A stretch of 64,000 bases of DNA from DATJLY01 sp035532935 (lineage in GTDB: Bacteria; Pseudomonadota; Alphaproteobacteria; ATCC43930; CGMCC-115725): positions 1 through 64,000 of the forward strand of contig DATKQE010000098.1 of the NCBI GenBank assembly GCA_035532935.1, in the 5' to 3' direction. Made by a program: the position numbers and the translations under genes. Under the pieces are notes generated by a model, which saw nothing but the letters and a program-made list of their open reading frames with translations, did no database searches and had not been told where the DNA came from. Below, piece after piece: positions 24,459-31,545 of the stretch (positions are counted from its first letter, which is position 1; the number at the start of each line of letters is the position of its first letter).

Positions 24459-25312
24459 GGTACGCTCCGTGCGAATTGAAGTTCCACCACCTTGCTGCCG
24501 CGCACGAGGCTCACCTTGATGGGCGCGGGGCCCTGTTTTTGCTCGGTTGGGAAGGTGATGTGCGTCGCTTGGGTATCCCAGGTGTGACTGAAGGGCGGCA
24601 GGCTCGGCATGGTGCCGTCGGCGCGCGCGAGGCTGCGCAGCGACAAGGACAGGTTGCCGAGATCCGTCGCGACGGCGATGATCTCGGCCTGTTTCGGCGT
24701 CACCTCGAGCGTTGCCGTCTTTTCCACCACCACCTGCTTGTTCTGATCGTCCGCGCGCTGATCGACCGCGAGCACGCGCAGATCGGTGAGCAGCGTCTCG
24801 CTGGCGTGGCGCTGGAGCTTGCCGGTCGCATCCCGGACGGTCATGGTCAGGATCAGATCGACGCGGTCGCCGGGAAAGACGAAGCCGGCGATCCCCGAGC
24901 TCACCGTCACCGGCACGGTGACGGCGCGATAGCCCGGCGTCAGAACGGCGGCCATGAAGCCGCGGTCGCCGGGGCGCACGATCTTGCCATCGGTGATGGG
25001 CTCGCCGTCGCTCATGGCCGAGCGCACCACGGAGCCGACGAAATCCTCGATCCGGGTCCGGCCTTCGACGAAATAGCCGGTGGCGACGCCGTTCTTCGGC
25101 CACGCTTGCCAGCGCAGATTCTCGGGCCGCACGAACTGGCCCGCGTTCAGCTTGCCCTGGGCGACCAGCACATGCGTCACCGGCTCCTGCGGCGCCGGCA
25201 CTGGGGCCGCTGCGGCGACCCGTTGCGGCGCGAGCCAGACGCGCCCGATCAGCACGGTGCCGGCCGACGCGCAGAGCGCGATGAAGACGAAGAGAAGACG
25301 GCGGAGCGACAT
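24455..25312 (-). CDS. cpaB: Flp pilus assembly protein CpaB (RcpC)
   Basis: The 285-aa protein has one N-terminal membrane helix (LLFVFIALCASAGTVLIGRV). A SAF domain contains VTHVLVAQGKLNAGQFVRPE and GVATGYFVEGRTRIEDFVGS, and the CpaB block GYRAVTVPVTVSSGIAGFVF and PGDRVDLILT follows. CpaB is a periplasmic partner of the secretin and may contact peptidoglycan. It is the first gene of the seven-gene cpa operon. Its upstream region shares a conserved block with the upstream region of flp, so the two units are probably co-regulated. Confidence 0.93.
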   Translation of the reverse strand: MSLRRLLFVFIALCASAGTVLIGRVWLAPQRVAAAAPVPAPQEPVTHVLVAQGKLNAGQFVRPENLRWQAWPKNGVATGYFVEGRTRIEDFVGSVVRSAMSDGEPITDGKIVRPGDRGFMAAVLTPGYRAVTVPVTVSSGIAGFVFPGDRVDLILTMTVRDATGKLQRHASETLLTDLRVLAVDQRADDQNKQVVVEKTATLEVTPKQAEIIAVATDLGNLSLSLRSLARADGTMPSLPPFSHTWDTQATHITFPTEQKQGPAPIKVSLVRGSKVVELQFARSVP

Positions 25313-25805
25313 GACAGCCTCTTCGGAAAAATCAACCGGATCGGCGAAGGGGAGGCGCAGACGGGGTGATCGTGGCGCCGATTCACTAAGTGCCAGTTAA
25401 TTGGGCCGGCACTAACCCCTTCGCTGCAAACATAATTGTTCGGCTATGTTGGATAATCGCCCGATACTTCGGTAAAATATTGGACGCGGTGTCGCGCATC
25501 GGCATGGCAGCGCGGCAAGGGGACGGCGTCCGTTTGCGTGCAGGGCAACGGACCCGTGCCCGGGCGATGGCCGTCGGAGCGAAGCGCTCGAAAGGCGGAT
25601 TTAAGAGGAGGCTAGGAGGATGCCCCGAGGCCGCGCGCGGCGAACGATCGCGTTGCGGGCGCAGCATGGCGCTGCAATGTCGGTACGGTGCGGGGCCACC
25701 GCCGAACAGCGCGCGGATGGAAGTGCGGTAGCGAGGATGCGAGACCGCCGGCCGCGCACGAGTCGCGGCGCGGCGGGCTCGTCTTCGTGTGAACGCGCCC
25801 CTCGC
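25313..25805. other. 493-base gap between cpaB and flp
   Basis: The cpaB promoter region (25385-25489) is here. No gene is supported. In other Tad loci a cpaA prepilin peptidase (about 160 codons) lies at this place, but no frame here shows its membrane pattern or the GxGD motif. A GC-rich inverted repeat around 25752-25786 (CCGCCGgCCGCGC / GCGGCGCGGCGG) could end the flp transcript, though it lacks a T-run. The strongest ribosome-binding-like site (GAGGAGGCTAGGAGG before ATG at 25620, plus strand) opens a frame that runs antisense through flp and looks like a shadow. Confidence 0.5.
25385..25489 (-). promoter_or_regulatory. cpaB upstream regulatory region, copy A of duplicated block
   Basis: Read on the minus strand, this has a CtrA-like site TTAA-N7-TTAG (25386-25400), 73 bases before cpaB. 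A block at 25441-25489 shares CGGCTATGTT, GATAAT, CCGA and TAAAAT with the flp upstream region. The two blocks are separated by exactly 38 bases in both copies. The CtrA consensus in Caulobacter is TTAA-N7-TTAA, so the last base differs. Binding is an inference. Confidence 0.55.
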
Positions 25806-25967
25806 TTACAGGTCGCCGGCGACGGTGTTGAAGGTCGTCTCGAGATTGTTGCCGACGGCGGTGATGCCGACGATGATGGCGACCGAGATGAGCGCGGCGA
25901 TGAGCCCGTATTCGATGGCGGTCGCGCCCGACTCGTCGGCGAAGAGCTTGGCGATGATCTTGCGCAT
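25806..25967 (-). CDS. flp: Flp/Fap-type pilin
   Basis: The 53-aa prepilin has a short basic leader, then the cleavage region DESGATAIEYGLIAALISV. The processing Gly14, the Glu at mature position 5 and the following Tyr are all conserved. A hydrophobic stretch to about residue 38 follows, and a polar tail NNLETTFNTVAGDL. It is the pilus subunit assembled by the cpa-tad machinery downstream. GGGAG lies in front of the ATG. It is transcribed in the same direction as cpaB but separated by about 490 bases, so it probably has its own promoter and terminator, as pilA does in Caulobacter. Confidence 0.95.
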   Translation of the reverse strand: MRKIIAKLFADESGATAIEYGLIAALISVAIIVGITAVGNNLETTFNTVAGDL

Positions 25968-26441
25968 GATGCTGTGACTCCCAAGTGAACTATTGGCGAC
26001 GCAGCGATCGTGCGCCAGATCTACTAAGCAGAAGTTAATTTCGTCAGACGAAGCGCCACGGCTTGAAATATAACGTCACGGCTATGTTTGATAATTCCGA
26101 CAATTTTTCATAAAATGGGGCGCGGATTGAGTCCGGTATTGTTTTCGGTGCCTGTTGTTTGTCGCGCCGTTGTCCCGGTTGAGGACGCCGTCTCTTGTGC
26201 GGCATCGCTGTCCTGCCGCGCGCTTTCATTGCCGCTTTTCAGCGCGGGCGAGAAATCGTCAAGGCGTCGTTGGCGCGCACGATGACCAAATTCGGGTTTC
26301 TTCTACGGAAATCTTGTCAGCGCGGCGAGGCTTCGGATAGGATGAAATATCGCCTCGAAGGCCACCGTGGCCCGTGTAGGCGGTCTAGCGACCGGACACC
26401 GACCCGCCGCACCTCTCCCCCTTGCAGCCAGGAGTTCATTG
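25968..26441. other. 474-base gap upstream of flp
   Basis: The flp control region (26023-26125) occupies the left part and is AT-rich compared with its surroundings. The right part (26130-26441) leads into the plus-strand gene at 26442 and should hold its promoter; AGGAG lies just before that ATG. No additional gene or RNA is seen. Confidence 0.5.
26023..26125 (-). promoter_or_regulatory. flp upstream regulatory region, copy B of duplicated block
   Basis: This is a minus-strand control region 56 bases before flp. It has TTAA-N7-TTAG (26024-26038), the same spacing of 38 bases, and the block CGGCTATGTT-T-GATAAT-TCCGA...TAAAAT...GCGCGG at 26079-26125. The match to the cpaB upstream region argues for shared control of pilin and assembly genes. 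Confidence 0.55.
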
Positions 26442-26654
26442 ATGAAGGCGCTCATAGCCGCGTTTGCCCTGCTCTCGTTCGTCGCCGCCTCGACCGTGCC
26501 CTTCGTGACCGAAGCCCAAGCCGCGCCGCCGAAGCATCATGTCGTGAAGAAGCACCACGTTGTGCACAAGCGGATGGCAAAGAAGAAGCACGTCGCTTCG
26601 CACCGGAAGACGTCTGCACACAAGAAGAAGATGGGTCCGGGGTCGAAGGGCTGA
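26442..26654 (+). CDS. Small secreted His/Lys-rich basic protein
   Basis: The 70-aa product has a clear signal peptide (MKALIAAFALLSFVAAS up to about TEAQA) and a mature part of about 43 residues made largely of His, Lys and Val. The motif KKHHVV/HKR occurs repeatedly, for example PKHHVVKKHHVVHKR and MAKKKHVASHRK. AGGAG lies 6 bases before the ATG. A strong hairpin terminator follows, so this is a single-gene transcript. Similar tiny basic periplasmic proteins are common in alphaproteobacteria but without an assigned function. Metal or DNA/peptidoglycan binding is only a guess. Confidence 0.75.
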   Translation: MKALIAAFALLSFVAASTVPFVTEAQAAPPKHHVVKKHHVVHKRMAKKKHVASHRKTSAHKKKMGPGSKG

Positions 26655-26667
26655 TTTTCCGCTGCAG

Positions 26668-26700
26668 CGGCCCCCGGCGCGCCCGCGCCGGGGGCCGTTT
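26668..26700 (+). terminator. Rho-independent terminator after the His/Lys-rich gene
   Basis: A near-perfect inverted repeat CGGCCCCCGGCGCG / CGCGCCGGGGGCCG is followed by TTT. It may serve both strands, since the small Cys-rich gene ends at 26707 from the other side. Confidence 0.75.
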
Positions 26701-26706
26701 GCATGT

Positions 26707-26991
26707 CTAGGGGCTGCAGGCGAAGGAAACCCGCATCGGCACCAGCAGCGGGCAGGCGGAGAGATCGAGGCCCTGGGCGAGGTAGCGGGGCGTGCCGCCA
26801 TTGCAGACCGTGGCGGCGAGCGCGCGCAAGCGTTCGGCGCTGGTGCTCAAACGGTTGTAGCAGAGCGAATGCGCATCGGGCGAGGGCTGCGGCCCTTCGA
26901 ACGCACTGCATTGGACGAGACCGACGAGGAGGAGCCGCGTCGCGATCCTTCCGGCGCACCTGATCGCCGCGCGGATCCGGGCGGCGCTCAT
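26707..26991 (-). CDS. Small exported cysteine-containing protein, unknown function
   Basis: The 94-aa product begins MSAARIRAAIRCAGRIATR, then a hydrophobic run LLLVGLVQCSAF that could be a signal peptide or a lipobox-like site. The rest contains SLCYNRLSTSAERLRALA, TVCNGGTPRYLAQ, DLSACPLLV and VSFACSP, giving four spaced cysteines that could form disulfides. The ATG overlaps the amidase stop by four bases, so it is translated with the amidase. Similar small proteins are known only as hypothetical. No function can be given. Confidence 0.65.
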   Translation of the reverse strand: MSAARIRAAIRCAGRIATRLLLVGLVQCSAFEGPQPSPDAHSLCYNRLSTSAERLRALAATVCNGGTPRYLAQGLDLSACPLLVPMRVSFACSP

Positions 26992-28307
26992 GCGTTGCCG
27001 CCAAGCGATGCGGCGCGCAGCGCTTCTTCGGCGAACTGTGCCACGGCGAGCAGGCGCCAATCCTCGCGTGCGCGGCCGACCAGTTGCACGCCGACCGGTA
27101 GTCCGGCCGGCCCGCGCCCGGCCGGGATCGTGATGCAGGGCAGATGCAGTGCGGTCCAGGCTCGATTGAAGATCGGGTCGCCGGTGGAGGCTGCATCGGG
27201 CGCCTCGCCCGGCGCGGCCGGAACCAGCATGGCGTCGAATGCGCCGAAGAACGCCGCCGTTCTGGCGCGCGCCGCCGCGACCTCTTGCAGGGCGGCATCG
27301 TACTGGGCGGCGCTCACCCGCGTGCCGGCTTCGAGCAGGCGCAGCGTCGCCGGCGCCAGCAGCGCCGCGCGCGCGGTCCGTTCCCAGGCAAGATTGGCGG
27401 CGGATTCATAGCCGAGGATCGCCTCCTGCGCCGCGACCAGCCGGTCGAATTCCGGGAAGGCCGCGCGCTCGGCCACGACCGCGCCGGCGCGGGCGAAAGC
27501 GGCGGCGGCGTGATCGAGCGCGGTAATGGTGGCAGGCTCGGCCTGGTCGAACGGTACCGGGCGGAAGACGCCGATGCGCGGTGCGACGGCGGGCTCGGTC
27601 GCCGGCGTGCGGCCGGGAACCAGTTCCGGCCGGCCGGTGATGGCGCCGATCAGGAGCGCGACATCGCCGACCGACCGGGCGAGGCCGCCGACGGTGTCGA
27701 GGCTGAGCGCCAGCGGCTTCGTCCCGGCGATCGCGACCAGGCCCCAGCTCGGCTTGTAGCCGACCACGCCGCAATACGAGGCGGGACGAAGGATCGAGCC
27801 CGCGGTCTGGGTGCCGAAGGCCAACGGCACCATGAAATCCGCGACGGCGGCGGCCGAGCCGCTCGACGAGCCGCCCGGCGTGCGCGTCGGGTCGTGCGGG
27901 TTGCGGGTCTTGCCGGGCGCCATCATTGCAAACTCGGTAGTGACGGTCTTGCCCAGGACGACCGCGCCCGCCGCGCGGGCAAGGGCGACGCAGGCGGCAT
28001 CGCCCATCGGCCGATGTCCGGCATAGGCGCGCGAGCCGTAGCCGGTCGGCCGGTCGGCCGTGTCCATGATGTCCTTGACGCCGATCGGCACGCCATGAAG
28101 CGGTCCGCGCAGTGGCTCGCGGTCGCGCGCGCGGGCCTCGTCGAGCGCCTGTTCCGGATAAAGATGCGCCCACGCCCCGACGTCGCCTTCGCGCTCGGCG
28201 ATGCGCGTGAGACAGGCGCCGACGAGCGCCTCGGCGGTGAGGCTGCCGGCGGCAATCAGACGTGCAGCCGCTCCGGCGGAGAGGCGGTGAAGATCGTCGC
28301 CTGCCAT
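26988..28307 (-). CDS. Amidase signature family hydrolase
   Basis: The 439-aa enzyme belongs to the amidase signature family, with the Ser-cisSer-Lys triad. K78 lies in PIGVKDIMDTA, cis-Ser147/148 in RTPGGSSSGSAAAVA, and the nucleophile Ser171 in FGTQTAGSILRPA. The length fits single-domain amidases related to aspartyl-tRNA amidotransferase GatA, but no gatB/gatC is adjacent, so a free amidase acting on a small amide is more likely. It is translationally coupled to the small Cys-containing gene downstream. The substrate is not known. Confidence 0.92.
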   Translation of the reverse strand: MAGDDLHRLSAGAAARLIAAGSLTAEALVGACLTRIAEREGDVGAWAHLYPEQALDEARARDREPLRGPLHGVPIGVKDIMDTADRPTGYGSRAYAGHRPMGDAACVALARAAGAVVLGKTVTTEFAMMAPGKTRNPHDPTRTPGGSSSGSAAAVADFMVPLAFGTQTAGSILRPASYCGVVGYKPSWGLVAIAGTKPLALSLDTVGGLARSVGDVALLIGAITGRPELVPGRTPATEPAVAPRIGVFRPVPFDQAEPATITALDHAAAAFARAGAVVAERAAFPEFDRLVAAQEAILGYESAANLAWERTARAALLAPATLRLLEAGTRVSAAQYDAALQEVAAARARTAAFFGAFDAMLVPAAPGEAPDAASTGDPIFNRAWTALHLPCITIPAGRGPAGLPVGVQLVGRAREDWRLLAVAQFAEEALRAASLGGNA

Positions 28308-28382
28308 GCTAGACTCCTCATCTTTCCCGCCGGTATTTCAGCAGGCGGGACGCGCGCCGTCGACCCCTGTTGCGAGGGCACC

Positions 28383-28754
28383 ATGACGCAGGATTTCACC
28401 GCCGCCACCGCGATCAAGGGCTATCACGCCCATATCTATTACACGGCCGAGACGCGCGCCGCGGCCGCGCGGCTGCGCGCGGGCATGGGCGCGCGCTTCC
28501 ATGCGGTGCTGGGGCGCTGGCACGACGAGCCGGTGGGACCGCATCCCATCGCGATGTATCAGGTCGCGTTCGAGACTGCCGAGTTCGAGCGCATCGTGCC
28601 CTGGCTCATGCTCAACCGCGACGGGCTCGACATCCTCGTCCATCCGATGACCGGGGATGCCTATCTCGATCACTCGCGCAATGCGCTTTGGCTCGGCACG
28701 CCGCAAACGCTTCGGCTCGAGGTGCTGAAGCGGCTCGGTGCTGCGGCGGCGTGA
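28383..28754 (+). CDS. DOPA 4,5-dioxygenase family protein
   Basis: The 123-aa protein matches the DOPA 4,5-dioxygenase/DUF family. The start IKGYHAHIYYTAETRAAAARL carries the paired His residues, and HPIAMYQVAFETAEFERI and LDILVHPMTGDAYLDHSRNA supply further His/Asp residues. These proteins fold like small dioxygenases and are found in many proteobacteria without a known natural substrate. The ATG at 28383 is 75 bases from the divergent amidase start. It is monocistronic. The family call is firm, the activity is not. Confidence 0.87.
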   Translation: MTQDFTAATAIKGYHAHIYYTAETRAAAARLRAGMGARFHAVLGRWHDEPVGPHPIAMYQVAFETAEFERIVPWLMLNRDGLDILVHPMTGDAYLDHSRNALWLGTPQTLRLEVLKRLGAAAA

Positions 28755-28784
28755 GGTCACGGCGCCGGCCCGCGCCGGCTCGCG

Positions 28785-29864
28785 TCAGGGCGGAACGCTC
28801 GGATGGTGGGGCTGATGGACGGCGAAGCCGCTCCAGCGCCAGGCCCGCATCCGGCGTCGCGCCGGCACCTCGATGAAGCGATAGGTCAGCGCGGCACAGC
28901 CGATCACCAGTGCCAGCAACGCCAAGAGTTCGGGCAACCCGCCGCCCGCGGCGAGCGTGTCGCCGAGGCCGGTCGGGAGCAGCTTGCGCGCGAGTGCGGG
29001 GGCGAGGCTGAAGACGGTTTGATGGTCGATATAGACCGAATAGCTGATGTCGCCGAGAAACACCAAGGGACGCCAGTTCAGGACGCACGAGGCGAACGAC
29101 GCGCCATCCGTCACGGCGGTGCAGAGCAGGACCGCCTCCAGCACGACGATCGACGCATCGGGGAGGCCGATGGCGAGCGCGGCGGCGACCGCGCTGGCGG
29201 CGCACGGCAGGGCGAGCGGCCCGGCCGCAGGCAAGAGGCCGCCGGCCTGAACGCGCTCGATCATCATCCCGATCGTGAATTCCGGAATGGCGCGAAGCAG
29301 GACCGCGGCGCCGTTGGTGATGTCGAGGGTGCCGAACCCGGCATCGAGCCCGACGAGCACGACCGCGCAGCCCAGGATCGCGCCGATCGCGATCGATGGC
29401 CGCCGGCGGTAAAGCACCGCAACGAGTACCGGAAACGCCAGATAGGCGTGCCATTCCGCCGAGATCGACCAGGCCGAGACGTTCCAACTGGGATGATCGG
29501 TCCACGGCGCTTGCAGGAGAAGGAGGTTGTAGACGAGGTCCGTGTCGACCCGCCGCAGCACGGCAACCAGCACCAGCAGAACATAAAGATGAAGGGGGTA
29601 GATGCGCGCGAGCCGGGCCCAGAGAAAATCGGCCATGGCGCGCCAGCGAATTCCGCCGCTGAGGTCGCGGGCATGGACGTAGGCGATGATGTAGCCGCTG
29701 AGCAGAAAGAAGAAATCGACGGCGAGATAGCTTTTGCCGATGAAGGCGACGTGGCGCCAATCGAAGCCGTGCGAGACCGCGGATTTCCAGAGATAGAAAT
29801 GGAAAACGACGATCATCAGGGCGGCGATGCCGCGTAGCGGCGTCAGGTTGGGAACCCGGCTCAT
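28785..29864 (-). CDS. Acyltransferase 3 family membrane protein
   Basis: The 359-aa multi-spanning protein has about ten hydrophobic helices. The family hallmarks are LRGIAALMIVVFHFY (catalytic-type His in the first helix), YLAVDFFFLLSGYIIAYVHA, LARIYPLHL, and a late LGDISYSVYIDHQTVF. Such proteins acylate surface polysaccharides or other periplasmic acceptors. It stands between a dioxygenase-like gene and an HpaB-like gene, not in the polysaccharide cluster, so its acceptor cannot be inferred. The last 20 residues are Trp/His/Pro-rich and cytoplasmic-like. Confidence 0.9.
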   Translation of the reverse strand: MSRVPNLTPLRGIAALMIVVFHFYLWKSAVSHGFDWRHVAFIGKSYLAVDFFFLLSGYIIAYVHARDLSGGIRWRAMADFLWARLARIYPLHLYVLLVLVAVLRRVDTDLVYNLLLLQAPWTDHPSWNVSAWSISAEWHAYLAFPVLVAVLYRRRPSIAIGAILGCAVVLVGLDAGFGTLDITNGAAVLLRAIPEFTIGMMIERVQAGGLLPAAGPLALPCAASAVAAALAIGLPDASIVVLEAVLLCTAVTDGASFASCVLNWRPLVFLGDISYSVYIDHQTVFSLAPALARKLLPTGLGDTLAAGGGLPELLALLALVIGCAALTYRFIEVPARRRMRAWRWSGFAVHQPHHPSVPP

Positions 29865-29947
29865 GCCGCGACGCTAGCAGGCGCGCTTGAAGCCAAAATT
29901 AACGACCGGACCGGTGCCCCGAGGGCCGATCCGGAATGTCGGTGAAT

Positions 29948-31426
29948 TCAGTCCGGTTCCGGCAGGTCGAGCGCGGCCTGGACCAGCGCCTCGGCGCGGG
30001 CGAAGTCATAGCAGCGGTACATGTTCTGCTTCACCAGGAACGAGGCGCCACCGTAGAACTTTTCGTATTGCTGCTGGCGCCCGGCGAATTCGCTGCCGAC
30101 GATGTCCCAGAGCAATTTGAGGAGCGCCACGCGCGAGCGCGCATCGAACCCCGGCGAATGCACGTAGCGCTGAAGATCGGCCGCCGCTTCCGGATTTTCG
30201 AAGTCCCGCACTGATGACGGCAGCATGATGAGCGCCCCGCCCGCCAGCTCGCGCACGATCTCGACGATCCGCGGATTGAGCTCCGACTGCAGCGCCATCA
30301 CGGCATAGAGCGCCGTCCGCGACGGCCACACCGTGCCTTCCTCGTCGATCGTGGCCGCCGCTTCCTGCGCCGTCACCATGTTCTCGACGATGGACGCGAT
30401 CGCCGCCATCTCGCCGAGCATGATCTGCACCGGCGGCAGCGACCCCGATCCGGTGATCTCGGTGAGCCGCTTGGCCAGGCCCATGAGGAATCGGAGCTTG
30501 GTGGCGTAGCGCACCTGCGCTTGATGGTTGCCGTAGACGTGCGACGGCGTGCGCCACCACTGATCGCGGCACAGCGCGATGTTGCGATAGACGAAGACGC
30601 GCTCCCACGGCACGAACACGTCGTCGAGCACGACGAGCGCGTCGGTCTCGTCGAAGCGGCTCGACAGCGGATAATCGAAGCTGCTCGTCGCCGCGGTGGC
30701 GTAAGGGCGCCGTGCGTAGATCTTGAGCCCCGGGGCGTTGATCGGCATCGCCACGCTCAGCGCATAGGCCTCGTCGCCCGGCGCCAGGGGATGGATGCAG
30801 CTCAGGTGCAGATAATCCGACAGCATCGCGCCGGTCGCGAGCTGCTGGGCGCCTTTGAGCACGATGCCGCCGTCGCGCTCGGCGACGACGCCGGCGTAGA
30901 GCGTTGGATCGCTCTGCTTGTGCGCGGGCTTGCTGCGGTCGATCTGCGGCGGGACGATGGCGTAGCTGACATAGAGATGATGGTCGCGCGCGAATTCATA
31001 GAAGCGCACGACGTTCTCGGCGAATTGGGGCCCCGCGGCCGCGAACACGCTCGGCTTTGCGGCGAACCCGGCAAAGAATCCGGCGACGTGGTCGGGCGTG
31101 CGGCCCATCAGCCCGAACGTCGCTTCGGCCCAGCGCTCGCTCATACGGTGGCGCGCCTTGAGGTCGTCCGGGCTGCGCGGGATTTCCCAGCAGCGCAGCA
31201 CCGGCCGGCCGGTGGCGGGCGAGGGATAGGTCATCGTCGCGCGGTTGGCGGGATCGGCGGCGATATCCCACAGCCGCGCCACCGAATGCACCGCCGCGCG
31301 GAAGGCGGGATGCGCGGTCACGTCGCGCACCACGGCGCCGTCGACGATGACGCGTCTGCCGTCGTTGCGGATGCTCGCGATGTAGTCGGCGCCGGTGCGC
31401 AGGCCGCTGCCCGAAGGGTCGCTCAT
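29948..31426 (-). CDS. 4-hydroxyphenylacetate 3-hydroxylase (HpaB) family monooxygenase
   Basis: The 492-aa protein has the HpaB/PvcC acyl-CoA-dehydrogenase-like fold of FADH2-dependent hydroxylases. It contains RTGADYIASIRNDGR, HRMSERWAEATFGLMGRTPDH and the substrate/flavin region RSKPAHKQSDPTLYAGVVAE. FDETDALVVLDDVFVPWERV and QQYEKFYGGASFLVKQNMYR follow. Such enzymes ortho-hydroxylate phenols and need a separate flavin reductase (HpaC), which is not adjacent. The nearest gene is the divergent Lon-like gene. The substrate may differ from 4-hydroxyphenylacetate, so no gene symbol is given. Confidence 0.92.
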   Translation of the reverse strand: MSDPSGSGLRTGADYIASIRNDGRRVIVDGAVVRDVTAHPAFRAAVHSVARLWDIAADPANRATMTYPSPATGRPVLRCWEIPRSPDDLKARHRMSERWAEATFGLMGRTPDHVAGFFAGFAAKPSVFAAAGPQFAENVVRFYEFARDHHLYVSYAIVPPQIDRSKPAHKQSDPTLYAGVVAERDGGIVLKGAQQLATGAMLSDYLHLSCIHPLAPGDEAYALSVAMPINAPGLKIYARRPYATAATSSFDYPLSSRFDETDALVVLDDVFVPWERVFVYRNIALCRDQWWRTPSHVYGNHQAQVRYATKLRFLMGLAKRLTEITGSGSLPPVQIMLGEMAAIASIVENMVTAQEAAATIDEEGTVWPSRTALYAVMALQSELNPRIVEIVRELAGGALIMLPSSVRDFENPEAAADLQRYVHSPGFDARSRVALLKLLWDIVGSEFAGRQQQYEKFYGGASFLVKQNMYRCYDFARAEALVQAALDLPEPD

Positions 31427-31545
31427 GGCGCGATGGTAGGCGCGGGACCCGCCGCACGCAACGCCGCGGCTGTGCCATGACGGCGCTGCGGCGCTGGCGC
31501 AGGCCGTGCTAGCGTGCGCGGCGGGACAGGAACGGGGAAGGCGCG

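Noticed and set aside
25620..25988. Plus-strand frame with a strong GAGGAGGCTAGGAGG site
   Set aside because: It runs antisense through the Flp pilin gene and has no protein-like composition. The pilin frame has the conserved GATAIEYGLIA motif.
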